This document shows positions 7,776 through 17,312 of a stretch of 64,000 bases of DNA, one piece after another. This DNA comes from CAZBSE01 sp964610385 (lineage in GTDB: Bacteria; Actinomycetota; Humimicrobiia; Humimicrobiales; Humimicrobiaceae). The stretch spans positions 62,001-126,000 of the forward strand of contig CAZSXW010000002.1 of the NCBI GenBank assembly GCA_964610385.1. Direction: 5' to 3'. The translations under genes and the position numbers were made by a program. Each line of letters starts with the position of its first letter. Position 1 is the stretch's first letter. The notes below the pieces were generated by a model. It saw only the letters and a program-made list of their open reading frames with translations. It had not been told where the DNA came from and searched no databases.

Positions 7776-9158
7776 ATGAGAGACCGTAAAGACTTAAACT
7801 TAAAAATCTACACTGTCAGTGAACTCAACTCTAATATAAGAAAAAATCTTGAATCCAGCTATTTTGATATATGGCTTGAAGGAGAAGTATCTAACTTTTA
7901 TTTCCAGAATAAAAAGCATATGTACTTTGATCTGAAGGATGAAAATTCCAAGATCAGGGTAGTAATGTTCCATCACAATAATAGAAACCTGCTGTTTGAA
8001 ATAGAAGAAGGAATGCATATTTTGATCAACGGCTACATATCGGTTTATGAAAAAAGGGGTGAATATCAACTGATAGCTCTGGATGCCAGGCCTGTGGGAA
8101 AGGGATCCCTTATTATAGCTTTTGAGCATCTGAAAGAAAAATTAGAAAAAAAAGGTTATTTTGAAAGTATACATAAAAAAAGAATCCCTATCATACCGGG
8201 TAGGATAGGAGTGGCTACTTCTGCCGGCGGTGCGGTGATAAGGGATATAATCTCAGTCTTGAAGAGAAGGTTTGTAAATTTCCACCTTATATTAAGAGAT
8301 GTCAATGTTCAGGGTATTACATCGGCTGACGAAATATGCAGTGCAATAGATGATCTGGTCGAATATGGAGTAGATGTCATCATAGTAGCAAGAGGAGGCG
8401 GCTCTCTCGAGGATTTATGGGCTTTTAATACAGAAAAGCTGGCAGAAAAAATATATGATTGCCCCATACCTGTGATTTCGGCTGTTGGGCATGAGACCGA
8501 TTATACCATATCAGATTTTGTTGCCGACAGGCGTGCTGCCACACCATCCGTGGCCGGAGAGATTGTCATATTAAATAAGATAGAGGCATTGGAAGACCTG
8601 AAGGAGATAAATAAAAAGATTAAAAATCTATTAAAATCGAAAATAAGCAGATATGAAAGAGAGATTGATTTTTTAATCAATAGAAGAATCTTTATAAATC
8701 CTGAAATTATCTTAAGGAGATTTGAACAGTATGCTGGTGATGTTCGAATCAGGCTGATGGAAAGCTTGAAGAAGATACTGGATGCCAGGAAGGAATCTTT
8801 ATCTGAATATTGCCGGAAGATGGATGAGAAAAAGGTGCTGAGGAAAATTTATGCATTTAAGATGGAAATTGAAAAAGAGAATATTACCTTGATATCCAAT
8901 ATTAAAAATTATCTTATATCCAGGAAAAGCAAACTAAAAATGATGTTGAAGGATTTACAGGATAATAATCCAATTGCTGTGCTTAGCCGGGGTTTTGCCC
9001 TGATATATAAAGAAAAAGTAGATAAAAATATCAAAGACATAGATGAAGTAAAGATAAATCAAAAGGTAAGGATAATGCTCAGGGATGGAGTACTGAAAGC
9101 AAAGATTTTTGATAAAATTTATAAAAAGTTGGAATTGGGATTAAAAAATGAAAATTGA
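7776..9158 (+). CDS. xseA: Exodeoxyribonuclease VII large subunit
   Basis: Catalytic subunit of exonuclease VII, which degrades single-stranded DNA from both ends and acts in repair and mutagenesis. The 460-residue length is typical. Residues 6-105 form the OB-fold (YTVSELNSNIRKNL, WLEGEVSNF). The nuclease domain follows, with GVATSAGGAVIRDI, VARGGGSLEDLWAF and the signature VGHETDYTISDFVADRRA. The rest is the long coiled coil seen in XseA. It overlaps xseB by 11 bases, the usual arrangement. Confidence 0.96.
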   Translation: MRDRKDLNLKIYTVSELNSNIRKNLESSYFDIWLEGEVSNFYFQNKKHMYFDLKDENSKIRVVMFHHNNRNLLFEIEEGMHILINGYISVYEKRGEYQLIALDARPVGKGSLIIAFEHLKEKLEKKGYFESIHKKRIPIIPGRIGVATSAGGAVIRDIISVLKRRFVNFHLILRDVNVQGITSADEICSAIDDLVEYGVDVIIVARGGGSLEDLWAFNTEKLAEKIYDCPIPVISAVGHETDYTISDFVADRRAATPSVAGEIVILNKIEALEDLKEINKKIKNLLKSKISRYEREIDFLINRRIFINPEIILRRFEQYAGDVRIRLMESLKKILDARKESLSEYCRKMDEKKVLRKIYAFKMEIEKENITLISNIKNYLISRKSKLKMMLKDLQDNNPIAVLSRGFALIYKEKVDKNIKDIDEVKINQKVRIMLRDGVLKAKIFDKIYKKLELGLKNEN

Positions 9159-9387
9159 AAAAATGAGTTTCGAGCAATCTATGGAGAAATTGGAAGAAAT
9201 CGTAAAGGAGCTTGAAAATGAAAACATATCTCTGGAAGAATCTATGGAAAAATTTGAGATGGGAATCAAACTTTCTTCCAATTGTTTAAAAAAGTTAAAT
9301 GAAGCAGAGGGAAAGATAGAAAAACTGACCAGGACCAAAGACGGGAAACTTGTTGCAGATGAATTAGATCCGGGAAAAGAAAAATAA
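9148..9387 (+). CDS. xseB: Exodeoxyribonuclease VII small subunit
   Basis: Small helical subunit that binds along the coiled coil of XseA in multiple copies. The 79 residues show the standard pattern: MSFEQSMEKLEEIVKELE, SLEESMEKFEMGIKL and a second heptad-rich helix. The start overlaps xseA, implying translational coupling, and a hairpin terminator follows 26 bases after the stop. Confidence 0.95.
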   Translation: MKIEKMSFEQSMEKLEEIVKELENENISLEESMEKFEMGIKLSSNCLKKLNEAEGKIEKLTRTKDGKLVADELDPGKEK

Positions 9388-9412
9388 TACACAGTTACTG
9401 ATTCAAGTCATT

Positions 9413-9445
9413 TACCGGTACAGTATATTATTACCGGGTATTTTT
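9413..9445 (+). terminator. Rho-independent terminator after xseB
   Basis: TACCGGTA (9413-9420) pairs with TACCGGGTA (9432-9440) with one bulged G, an 11-base loop lies between, and five T follow at once. Confidence 0.65.
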
Positions 9446-9452
9446 GTTGGAA

Positions 9453-9574
9453 CTACATATAGTATGATAATCGGTAAGACATATTAAAAGTAGCTACATA
9501 TAGTTATATATTCTTTTAAATAAATAATAAATTAAATAATCATATTTATCTTCATATCTTCTTTTAAATAAATA
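9453..9574 (+). repeat. Two short direct-repeat pairs in the AT-rich leader of the dcw cluster
   Basis: CTACATATAGT occurs at 9453-9463 and 9494-9504. TTCTTTTAAATAAATA (16 bases, identical) occurs at 9511-9526 and 9559-9574, the second copy ending just before the -35 box of mraZ. This fills the 289-base gap between xseB and mraZ. The repeats may be regulator sites or the trace of a small tandem duplication; no function can be assigned. Confidence 0.5.
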
Positions 9575-9575
9575 G

Positions 9576-9604
9576 TTTACAAATTAATAATGTTGTGGTA
9601 TCTT
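9576..9604 (+). promoter_or_regulatory. Sigma-70-type promoter of mraZ and the dcw cluster
   Basis: TTTACA (9576-9581) and TATCTT (9599-9604) with a 17-base spacer; predicted start near 9611. No other convincing promoter was noticed before divIVA, so much of the cluster may depend on it. Confidence 0.5.
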
Positions 9605-9616
9605 ATTGTTGTGATG

Positions 9617-9631
9617 TGGGGAGAAATGGAG
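9617..9631 (+). promoter_or_regulatory. Candidate MraZ-binding boxes
   Basis: TGGGG (9617-9621) and TGGAG (9627-9631) are spaced 10 bases start to start, just downstream of the predicted transcript start. Known MraZ proteins bind short direct TGGG-type repeats with a 5-base gap upstream of their own gene. Only two boxes are seen, one imperfect. Confidence 0.4.
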
Positions 9632-9676
9632 AGATAATGATGTGTATTCCCACTGATATTTAAAAATGGGGTTTCT

Positions 9677-10108
9677 ATGTTTGTTGGTAAACATTTTAGG
9701 ACAATCGACAGCAAGGGAAGGATTTTTATTCCCGTCAAGTTTAGGGAAGATTTGGTAAAGGGTGTAATTTTATCACAGGGGTTTGGTGGAAGATGCCTTT
9801 TTATGTTTTCCAAAGAAGGATGGAAAAATATGGAAGAGAAAATAAAATCCAAAAAAGTATCTGAAATCAATACCCTGGAATTTTCCAGATGGTTTTCATC
9901 TTCTGCAAGTGAGGAGTCCTTGGACCAACAAGGAAGGACTAGAATACCACCAGAATTAATAGAATATGCAGGGCTTAAGAAAGATATTGTCATAGTAGGC
10001 CAACCAGACAGGGCCGAGATATGGGATAAAGAAGCATGGTTGAAGTATTACGAAAAAATCGATTTCAAATTTAAGGATGAAAAAGCAATTGAACAGTTGG
10101 ATTTGTAA
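9677..10108 (+). CDS. mraZ: Division/cell wall cluster transcriptional repressor MraZ
   Basis: DNA-binding regulator at the head of the dcw cluster, 143 residues as usual. Two SpoVT/AbrB-type swapped-hairpin domains are seen: the first around FRTIDSKGRIFIPVKFRE (7-24), the second around SLDQQGRTRIPPELIEYAGL (81-100). The protein is expected to form a ring and to bind direct repeats in front of its own gene, and candidate boxes lie 46-60 bases upstream of the start. The next gene, rsmH, begins 13 bases after the stop, the classic mraZ-rsmH pair. Confidence 0.96.
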   Translation: MFVGKHFRTIDSKGRIFIPVKFREDLVKGVILSQGFGGRCLFMFSKEGWKNMEEKIKSKKVSEINTLEFSRWFSSSASEESLDQQGRTRIPPELIEYAGLKKDIVIVGQPDRAEIWDKEAWLKYYEKIDFKFKDEKAIEQLDL

Positions 10109-10121
10109 AAGAGTATCATAA

Positions 10122-11063
10122 ATGAATTTTAAAGAAATTCATGTACCTGTTCTTTTAAAAGAAGTTTTATTTTATCTGGATTTAAAAAAGGGTGATGTTA
10201 TATTTGATGGTACGCTTGGCGGTGCTGGTCATACTGTAGAAATAATTAAAGCCATTGCCCCCACAGGCAAAGTAATTGGAGTAGATCTTCATAGCCAGAC
10301 TTTAAGCACCGCCTCCACCCGGTTAGAGAAATTTTCTAAAAATGTAATTTTAGTAAATGATAATTTTGCAAATATCTCAGATATTTTAGAGAGATTAAAT
10401 ATAAAGAGCATAGACGGAATGCTGCTGGATCTGGGATTATCCTCTTTTTTGATTGAAAAATCAAAAAGAGGATTTAGCTACGTTAGAGATGAGGAACTTG
10501 ATATGAGATATAGTAACGGGAATTTGAAGGCATTTGATGTGGTCAATGAATACACAGAGGATAAATTGATTGATATTTTGCGAAGATATGGAGAAGAAAG
10601 GTGGGCTAAGTCAATTGCCAGGAATATTACAATCCGTAGAAAAACCGGAAATATAAAGTCTACCGGCGAACTGGTAAAAATTATCAAAGACTCGATACCA
10701 AAAAAGTATAAATATCGCAGAAAAGGTAATCCGGCCAAAAGGGTTTTTCAGGCTATCAGGATGGAAGTCAATAAAGAGTTGGATAATTTAAGAACGGCAA
10801 TCAGTAACGGTTTTAAAATGCTAGGAAGTAAGGGAAGGATGGTGATAATATCCTATCACTCACTGGAGGACAGGTTGGTAAAAAATAGTTTTTTGGAATT
10901 TGAAGGAATCTGCACCTGTCCTCCAGGACTACCTGTATGCACCTGCGGTAGAGAAAAAAAAGCTGAGATCATTACCAGAAGAGCGGTTAAGCCGAGCCGC
11001 GAAGAGATTGAACTGAATCCGCGCTCCAGGAATGCAAGATTAAGAGCGCTGGAAAAATTATAA
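10122..11063 (+). CDS. rsmH: 16S rRNA (cytosine1402-N4)-methyltransferase
   Basis: Methylates N4 of C1402 in the decoding centre of 16S rRNA using S-adenosylmethionine. The protein has 313 residues. It starts with the family opening HVPVLLKEVLFYL, has the SAM-binding loop FDGTLGGAGHT (28-38), then LLDLGLSSF, the RGFSY and LDMRY motifs, FQAIRMEVNKEL and SYHSLEDRLVK near the end. It sits between mraZ and ftsL as in most dcw clusters. Confidence 0.97.
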   Translation: MNFKEIHVPVLLKEVLFYLDLKKGDVIFDGTLGGAGHTVEIIKAIAPTGKVIGVDLHSQTLSTASTRLEKFSKNVILVNDNFANISDILERLNIKSIDGMLLDLGLSSFLIEKSKRGFSYVRDEELDMRYSNGNLKAFDVVNEYTEDKLIDILRRYGEERWAKSIARNITIRRKTGNIKSTGELVKIIKDSIPKKYKYRRKGNPAKRVFQAIRMEVNKELDNLRTAISNGFKMLGSKGRMVIISYHSLEDRLVKNSFLEFEGICTCPPGLPVCTCGREKKAEIITRRAVKPSREEIELNPRSRNARLRALEKL

Positions 11064-11104
11064 ATCATATTTTTTACGATAATTAATTATTTAATTTCTT
11101 TGAT

Positions 11105-11644
11105 ATGAATTTAGGATTGGCAGAAAAAAGAGAAAATTATAGAAGAAAATCTAGTCCTCTTCTGTATCTAGTTAAGAGGCCTGATGACGGGAGAGCTGCG
11201 GAGAATATCATTTACAGCAACAAGGGATTGTTTTATATAATCGTTGCGGCCATAATTTTTACCTGTCTGGGTATTTTATTAAATATAGGTCTTAAGATAC
11301 AGAGCGTAAGTTATGAGAGAAGCGTATATAAAATCAATGAGATGATATCCCTGGAAGAAGAAAGGAGTGACAGGTTGCTGATGAAGATATCAGAGCTGAG
11401 GTCACCATCCAGGATAATTGAGGTCGCAACAGATGATCTTGATATGAATATATCCGATGATTTTAAGGTAATCGAGATTTCTGACAGCGGTCTAAAAAAT
11501 AATGAAAAAATATATAATTATATATCCAATGATACAGGTACTGCTGAAGTCAGGAATTATGACGGTTTTCTGGGGACTATTTATTATGTTCAGGATATAG
11601 TACTGGTAGTATCAGAGAGTGTGTTGACATTTTTTATTCCCTAA
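11105..11644 (+). CDS. ftsL: FtsL-like septum formation protein
   Basis: Bitopic division protein expected to pair with the FtsB/DivIC-type partner and with FtsQ. Of 179 residues, about 1-37 are cytoplasmic, 38-60 are a membrane segment (GLFYIIVAAIIFTCLGILLNIG) and about 65-105 are a coiled coil ending in SPSRIIEVATDDLDM, the pattern of FtsL (small-residue-Pro, then Ile-Glu-x-Ala and a Leu-x-Met). It is longer than most FtsL (90-130) by an extra domain of about 55 residues. The assignment rests on position between rsmH and the penicillin-binding protein gene plus topology, because sequence conservation in this family is low. Confidence 0.75.
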   Translation: MNLGLAEKRENYRRKSSPLLYLVKRPDDGRAAENIIYSNKGLFYIIVAAIIFTCLGILLNIGLKIQSVSYERSVYKINEMISLEEERSDRLLMKISELRSPSRIIEVATDDLDMNISDDFKVIEISDSGLKNNEKIYNYISNDTGTAEVRNYDGFLGTIYYVQDIVLVVSESVLTFFIP

Positions 11645-11662
11645 TTATTATGTAATTAAAAA

Positions 11663-13363
11663 ATGAGAGTTAAAAATGATATAAGGGTAAACAGGAAAAG
11701 GATATATTTCCTGTTTATTTTATTTTTGGTGACCTTTTTACTGATAATCTACAGGCTGATTTCTATACAGTATATAAATGCGTCGGAATTTAAAAGTTAT
11801 GCTGAATTTCAGCATACGGGTGAATTAGTTCTCAGCTCGAAAAGAGGTAAGATACTTGACAGGAACGGTATTGAGCTGGCAACAAGTCTGATCGAAAAGA
11901 CAGTGTATGCGGACCCGAGATTTGTGGAAGACTCCGAATACGAGGCAGGAGTCCTGGCAGAAATACTGGGGCTGAACGAAAGCGAAGTAAAGCAAAAGCT
12001 GGATAATAAAGAATCGGGATTTGCATATATAAAAAGGAAGGTCTCTTTAGAAAAAGCTGAAGAGATCATGGAATATGAGCTGCCGGGTATATATTTTCAG
12101 GATGAAGCGAAGAGGTATTACCCTCAAAATGATATAGCAGCTTCCATAATCGGATTTACCGGAACAGATAACGACGGTCTCTCAGGGATTGAGCTTCAAT
12201 ATGAAAAAATTCTTAAGGGCGTGGACGGAAGAGAAGTCATTGAAAAAGATGTTTTTGGGAATATAATACCGGGAGAAAATAATACTTATATAGAACCTAT
12301 TGACGGAAAAGACGTGGTACTTACCATCGATTCTCAGATACAGTATATAGCGCAGGAGAAATTACAGGAGATAGTGGCCGAGTATAATGCACCGAGGGCA
12401 ATTGCAGTGGTAATGAATCCTAAAAATGGTGAGATCTATGCAATGGCAAATTACCCCGGCTTTGATTTAAATAATTTCCAGGAGGTAGATGAGGAATTAT
12501 ACAAGATATTAGGTATACATTTTGCATATGAGCCGGGTTCCACTTTTAAGATAATCAATGTTTCATCAGCACTTGAAAGCAATTCAATAGGAGAGGACTG
12601 GGTATTTGACCTGCCTTTTTCAATAGAGGTCGGGGGTAAGGTGTTTTCTGAGATTTATATGCGTGGTAATGTCAGTTATACTACCAAGGAGATAATAAAA
12701 CGCTCGAGTAACGTGGGGGCGATTACTATTGCTTTAAGTATGGGCAAGAAAAAATTCTGGGAGGGTATAAAAAATTTTGGATTTGGCGAGCTTACGGGAG
12801 TAGAGCTGCCCGGTGAAGAAAGAGGGATTGTCTACGATTATGAGAAATGGAATGCCCCGGACATAGCTGCGCTTGCTATAGGTCAGAGTATTTTAGTAAC
12901 TCCGCTTCAATTACTGCGTGCAGTCTGTGCAATAGCCAATGGCGGTTATCTGATCGAACCGTCTATTGTAAAGGAAGTAGAATTATTGGAAAATGAAGAA
13001 GATAATGATATAGAGATAGGAGAAGGCGACAGGATATTAAGTCCCGAAACAACCAGCTCTATGAAAGATATGATGCTTTCAGTAGTAGAGGAAGGAACAG
13101 GGACAAAAGCCCAGATAGAAGATGTGAAAGTGTGTGGTAAAACTGGTACTGCTCAGAAAACTGATAGTGATGGAATAGGTTATGATGAGGGAAGAAGTAT
13201 AACTTCCTTTATAGGTTTTGCACCCTATGAGAATCCGGAAATTGCAATAATTATAGTCGTGGATGAGCCTCAGGGCGAGGAGAATACTATCTGGGGTGGT
13301 ACTGTCGCAGCGCCTATCTTTAAAGAAATAATGGAATTTTCTTTGAAAAGATTAAAGGTGTAG
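11663..13363 (+). CDS. ftsI: Septal penicillin-binding protein, transpeptidase (FtsI/PBP2 type)
   Basis: Class B penicillin-binding protein that cross-links septal peptidoglycan together with FtsW. The 566 residues comprise an amino-terminal membrane anchor (about 14-36), a dimerisation/pedestal domain (RGKILDRNGIELATS) and the transpeptidase domain. Catalytic motifs are intact: S293-T-F-K296, S348-S-N350 and K493-T-G-T496. There is no carboxy-terminal PASTA domain, unlike many Bacillota PBP2x/SpoVD proteins. It lies between ftsL and murE as usual. Confidence 0.94.
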   Translation: MRVKNDIRVNRKRIYFLFILFLVTFLLIIYRLISIQYINASEFKSYAEFQHTGELVLSSKRGKILDRNGIELATSLIEKTVYADPRFVEDSEYEAGVLAEILGLNESEVKQKLDNKESGFAYIKRKVSLEKAEEIMEYELPGIYFQDEAKRYYPQNDIAASIIGFTGTDNDGLSGIELQYEKILKGVDGREVIEKDVFGNIIPGENNTYIEPIDGKDVVLTIDSQIQYIAQEKLQEIVAEYNAPRAIAVVMNPKNGEIYAMANYPGFDLNNFQEVDEELYKILGIHFAYEPGSTFKIINVSSALESNSIGEDWVFDLPFSIEVGGKVFSEIYMRGNVSYTTKEIIKRSSNVGAITIALSMGKKKFWEGIKNFGFGELTGVELPGEERGIVYDYEKWNAPDIAALAIGQSILVTPLQLLRAVCAIANGGYLIEPSIVKEVELLENEEDNDIEIGEGDRILSPETTSSMKDMMLSVVEEGTGTKAQIEDVKVCGKTGTAQKTDSDGIGYDEGRSITSFIGFAPYENPEIAIIIVVDEPQGEENTIWGGTVAAPIFKEIMEFSLKRLKV

Positions 13364-13371
13364 TAAAAGAT

Positions 13372-14850
13372 ATGAAATTAGATGTTTTATTAAAAGACGT
13401 GGATTATAAGAAAGCTGATGGAAATACTGGTATAGATATTAAAAGTCTCTCTACAAATTCAAAAGAAGTACAGGATGGAAGTTTATTTATAGCCATTGAG
13501 GGATTCAGGTATAAAGGACACAGTTTTGCAAAAGAAGCGTTCTCTAACGGCTCTATTGCTGTAATAGCTCAGAAAAATATAGAGATTCCTCCCCATAAAA
13601 CCCTTGTCTTGGTTGAAGATACCAGGAAAGCTCTGCCGATTTTATGCAGAAATTTTTATCAGGATCCAAGTAAACATTTAAAATTGATCGGTATTACGGG
13701 TACTAACGGGAAGACTACCACATGTTATCTCATCGATTCTATTCTAAAAAATGCAGGGCTGAAGACCTCGCTTATTACTACCGTGGAATCATTCATGGAT
13801 AAAAAAAGAGTTTTTTTTACCTGTACTACTCCTGATTCTCTTGATTTAAACGGTTTTTTTTTGGAAAGCAGGCAGAATAAAGTAGATGCCGTCTGTATGG
13901 AAGTATCTTCACATTCGATAGATCTGCACAGAGTCGATTATCTTGATTTTGATTACTTTATATTTACCAATCTTTCCCAGGACCACCTGGATTATCATAA
14001 AAATATGGCAGGTTATTTCAAGGTAAAGAATAGACTTTTTTTAAAAAAGTATAGAAAGATATACGGCGGCAGAAAGGCGTTAATCAATATAGATGACAGC
14101 TATGGAAAAAAGATTTTCGAAACAACTGATTTAAAAAGAATATCTTATTCGCTTGAATCCAGGCACGCAGACCTCTGGGCAAGCAATATAAAAAAATCAA
14201 TCTCGGGAATTAGTATGGATATAAATATGTCAGGTGGAAAAAAGATAAAAATATCTTCTCCCCTGTGCGGAAGTTTTAATCTATATAATATAATGGTAGC
14301 CGTAGGGGTATGCCTGGATATGGGTATTGAAACCAGCATTATTAAAGATGGCATAAGCTCTATGACGGGGGTAGAAGGCAGGTTTGAAAAAATAGATACA
14401 GGTAGAGGATTTACAGCAGTGGTAGATTATGCACATACCCCAGATGGTCTAGAAAATGTTCTGAGGACTATAAAGGAGATCATAAAACCGGGGAAAAGAC
14501 TTATATCAGTTTTTGGATGCGGCGGAGACCGTGATAAGGGGAAGAGAGAGATCATGGGCAGTACTTCCGGGAAAATGGCTGATTTTACCGTTATAACCTC
14601 TGATAATCCGAGGACAGAGATACCGGAATCGATAATCAATATGGTCGAGATGGGATTAGTCAAGTCGGGTAGTAAAGAATATATCAGGGAATCTGACAGA
14701 AAGAAGGCAATATTTAAAGCCCTTGACATGGCAGAAAAGGGTGATGTGGTTCTTATAGCGGGAAAGGGTCATGAAAAATATCAGGAGTTCGGGGATCATG
14801 TAAAGAGATTTAGTGATAAGAAAGTTATAAAAGAGTGGGTTGATCAATAA
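13372..14850 (+). CDS. murE: UDP-MurNAc-tripeptide ligase, meso-diaminopimelate type
   Basis: ATP-dependent Mur ligase that adds the third amino acid to UDP-MurNAc-L-Ala-D-Glu. The 492 residues show the substrate domain, the P-loop TGTNGKTT (109-116), the carbamylated-lysine region and the carboxy-terminal domain. The motif DNPR at 411-414 is the known determinant for meso-diaminopimelate; lysine-adding enzymes have a different sequence there. This predicts meso-DAP peptidoglycan. It starts eight bases after the ftsI stop. Confidence 0.96.
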   Translation: MKLDVLLKDVDYKKADGNTGIDIKSLSTNSKEVQDGSLFIAIEGFRYKGHSFAKEAFSNGSIAVIAQKNIEIPPHKTLVLVEDTRKALPILCRNFYQDPSKHLKLIGITGTNGKTTTCYLIDSILKNAGLKTSLITTVESFMDKKRVFFTCTTPDSLDLNGFFLESRQNKVDAVCMEVSSHSIDLHRVDYLDFDYFIFTNLSQDHLDYHKNMAGYFKVKNRLFLKKYRKIYGGRKALINIDDSYGKKIFETTDLKRISYSLESRHADLWASNIKKSISGISMDINMSGGKKIKISSPLCGSFNLYNIMVAVGVCLDMGIETSIIKDGISSMTGVEGRFEKIDTGRGFTAVVDYAHTPDGLENVLRTIKEIIKPGKRLISVFGCGGDRDKGKREIMGSTSGKMADFTVITSDNPRTEIPESIINMVEMGLVKSGSKEYIRESDRKKAIFKALDMAEKGDVVLIAGKGHEKYQEFGDHVKRFSDKKVIKEWVDQ

Positions 14851-14851
14851 A

Positions 14852-16282
14852 ATGAAAGAAAAAATAAAGGTTGAAACTGTATTGTCCTGGACAAACTGCA
14901 GATTGGTTTCTGGAAATGGGAAAAAGTCTATTCACCGTATTTCAACTGATTCCAGGACCATTAAAAAAGGAGATTTCTTCATCCCTCTAAAAGGTGAGAA
15001 TTATAACGGAAGTGATTTTATAATTGAAGCTCTGAAGAAGGGTGCGGCCGGCTTTGTGTTTGAGTCGGGTCTTAAAGGCAGATTAAAATTATGGAAAGAA
15101 GGTTCTGGAGTCAGGATTTTTGATGATTTATTAATACTGCAGTCAGATAATAATCTGACTTTTTTGGAAAAACTTTCTTCCGGGTATATAGATAAATTTA
15201 ATCCCATGGTAATAGGTATAACCGGGAGTGTGGGCAAAACGACTACCAAGGATTTTTTGGTCAATATATTGGCTAAAAAAAGAAAGGTCATATTTACTCC
15301 TGCCAATTATAATACTGAGATAGGTGTATCCAAATCGATATTAAATATTGATGGAAAAACGGAATTTTTTATTGCTGAACTTGGTATGAGGGCGAAAGGC
15401 CAGATAAGATTACTATCCGAAATGTGTGATTTGAATATAGGAGCTATTACTTCAGTAGGAGAGTCGCATCTGGCATTTTTTAAAGACCTAAAGGAAATAG
15501 CCAAAGCCAAAGCTGAGATGGCAGAAGTCCTTGAAAAAAACAATGGGGTCCTTTTTTTAAACCATGATGACGGAAGCAGCGATCTGATAGAGAAGCTGGC
15601 AGGTTGCAGGGTCATAAGATTTGGAAGGAATAATAAACTTGCATTTAATTTTATTGAAAGAAATATGGATATCATGGGTAGATTTACTTTTGATTTTTAC
15701 AGGGATGACAAAAAGATCACTGATATAGCTTTAAGCATACCGGGTTATCATAATATATATAATGCCTGCTGCGCAGCAGCTGTAAGTTCATATCTGAACA
15801 TAGATAAAGATGATATAAAGAAGGGGATTGAACAGGCGGACATACAGGGATCGAGGATGGAAATAGTAAGGAAAAAGGATAAAATAGTAATAAATGATTG
15901 CTATAATGCCAGTCCTATTTCAACCAGAGAAGCTGTCAATACCCTGGTTATGGTATCGGAGAAAAATAATATGAGGAGTATAGCAATATTGGGGGATATG
16001 CTGGAGCTTGGTGACGATTCTCCCATGCTTCACTATGAAATAGGGAGATATTTATCCAAAAAAAAGGTAGATGTCCTTATTGCGGTTGGAAGACTTGCCG
16101 AAAATATATATAAGGGGTTCCAGAATAGCAGTAATTTCGATAAAAGAAGAAATCTGTGCTTTTATTTCAAGGATAAAAAAGAACTGAGCAGGAGAATAGG
16201 TGATTTACTTAAACCCAAGGATTTGATTTTAATAAAGGGTTCAAGGGCGAATAAAATGGAAGATATCATCAATATAATATAA
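14852..16282 (+). CDS. murF: UDP-MurNAc-tripeptide-D-Ala-D-Ala ligase
   Basis: Adds D-Ala-D-Ala to the UDP-MurNAc tripeptide, completing the pentapeptide precursor. I choose the ATG at 14852, two bases after the murE stop; a TTG 12 bases earlier would add four residues. The 476-residue protein has the family P-loop TGSVGKTTT (124-132), NYNTEIGVSKSIL, ELGMRAKGQI and the later NDCYNASPIS motif. It acts in the cytoplasm between MurE and MraY, which is also its place in the gene order. Confidence 0.96.
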   Translation: MKEKIKVETVLSWTNCRLVSGNGKKSIHRISTDSRTIKKGDFFIPLKGENYNGSDFIIEALKKGAAGFVFESGLKGRLKLWKEGSGVRIFDDLLILQSDNNLTFLEKLSSGYIDKFNPMVIGITGSVGKTTTKDFLVNILAKKRKVIFTPANYNTEIGVSKSILNIDGKTEFFIAELGMRAKGQIRLLSEMCDLNIGAITSVGESHLAFFKDLKEIAKAKAEMAEVLEKNNGVLFLNHDDGSSDLIEKLAGCRVIRFGRNNKLAFNFIERNMDIMGRFTFDFYRDDKKITDIALSIPGYHNIYNACCAAAVSSYLNIDKDDIKKGIEQADIQGSRMEIVRKKDKIVINDCYNASPISTREAVNTLVMVSEKNNMRSIAILGDMLELGDDSPMLHYEIGRYLSKKKVDVLIAVGRLAENIYKGFQNSSNFDKRRNLCFYFKDKKELSRRIGDLLKPKDLILIKGSRANKMEDIINII

Positions 16283-16295
16283 GTGGAAGTGGTAT

Positions 16296-17309
16296 ATGAC
16301 CTGGATATTTTTATCAATCATGATCGGCGGGCTGTTATCGCTTCTTACCACACCTCTATTTGTGAAATTCCAAAAAAGCAGAGGAGTCGGAGAGAAGATC
16401 CGAATTGACGGCCCAAAGACTCACACGGTAAAAACAGGTACCCCGACAATGGGGGGAATAATATTTATATTGTCTTCTACTATTGCCTTTATAGCAGTTA
16501 GTCTTATTAAGTATTACAGGCATAATGTTTACAGTATAGAAGGGGTATTTGTTCTTACAGTATTTCTGCTGTGCAGTCTGATAGGGTTCATCGATGATTA
16601 TATAGCACTAAGGAGGCAGAGGTCTCTTGGACTAAGAGGGTGGGTAAAGCTTTCACTCCTGGCCGTAGTGTGTGTATATTTTATATTATATTCTAAATAT
16701 ATACTTAACATAGGCACATTTATAAATATACCTTTTACCGATATAAAATTGGAGCTTGGCAACTGGTATTACATAATAGTAGTGCTGATAATAGTCAGTA
16801 CCACTAACGCAGTCAATTTGACCGACGGCCTTGATGGTCTGGCGGCAGGAGCTTCATCTTTTGTTCTGGCTGTATTTTGTTTCATTGCTTTTTTTGAATG
16901 GAATATTCTAAATGTTTCATATGCCATAGATATAGCAGTAGCGAGTGGTGCAACTCTCGCTGCATGTATTGGATTTTTATGGTGGAACACTGCCCCGGCC
17001 GAGATTTTTATGGGAGATACTGGGTCCTTCGGTCTGGGAGGCCTTATAGCGGCAGTGGCGATAGTCTTAAAGCAGGAAATCCTGCTGATCATAATCAGCG
17101 GACTGTTTGTCATTGAAACTCTATCGGTGATCATACAGGTCGTCTGGTTTAAAATTTTTAGAAGAAGGGTATTTAAAATGGCTCCTATACATCATCACTT
17201 TGAACTACTGGGATGGCCGGAAACAAAAGTGATTATTAGATTCTGGGTGATAAGTATCATTTTTTCCGGAGTGGGATTTTTTATCTATTATTTAAAATTT
17301 ATCGACTGA
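16296..17309 (+). CDS. mraY: Phospho-MurNAc-pentapeptide transferase (lipid I synthase)
   Basis: Integral membrane enzyme transferring phospho-MurNAc-pentapeptide to undecaprenyl phosphate to give lipid I. The 337 residues contain about ten hydrophobic segments and all hallmark motifs: KTGTPTMGGIIF, GFIDDYIALRR, NAVNLTDGLDGLAAG, FMGDTGSFGLGG and the HHHFELLGWPE motif close to the end. It is 13 bases after murF and 3 bases before murD. Confidence 0.97.
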   Translation: MTWIFLSIMIGGLLSLLTTPLFVKFQKSRGVGEKIRIDGPKTHTVKTGTPTMGGIIFILSSTIAFIAVSLIKYYRHNVYSIEGVFVLTVFLLCSLIGFIDDYIALRRQRSLGLRGWVKLSLLAVVCVYFILYSKYILNIGTFINIPFTDIKLELGNWYYIIVVLIIVSTTNAVNLTDGLDGLAAGASSFVLAVFCFIAFFEWNILNVSYAIDIAVASGATLAACIGFLWWNTAPAEIFMGDTGSFGLGGLIAAVAIVLKQEILLIIISGLFVIETLSVIIQVVWFKIFRRRVFKMAPIHHHFELLGWPETKVIIRFWVISIIFSGVGFFIYYLKFID

Positions 17310-17312
17310 GAA

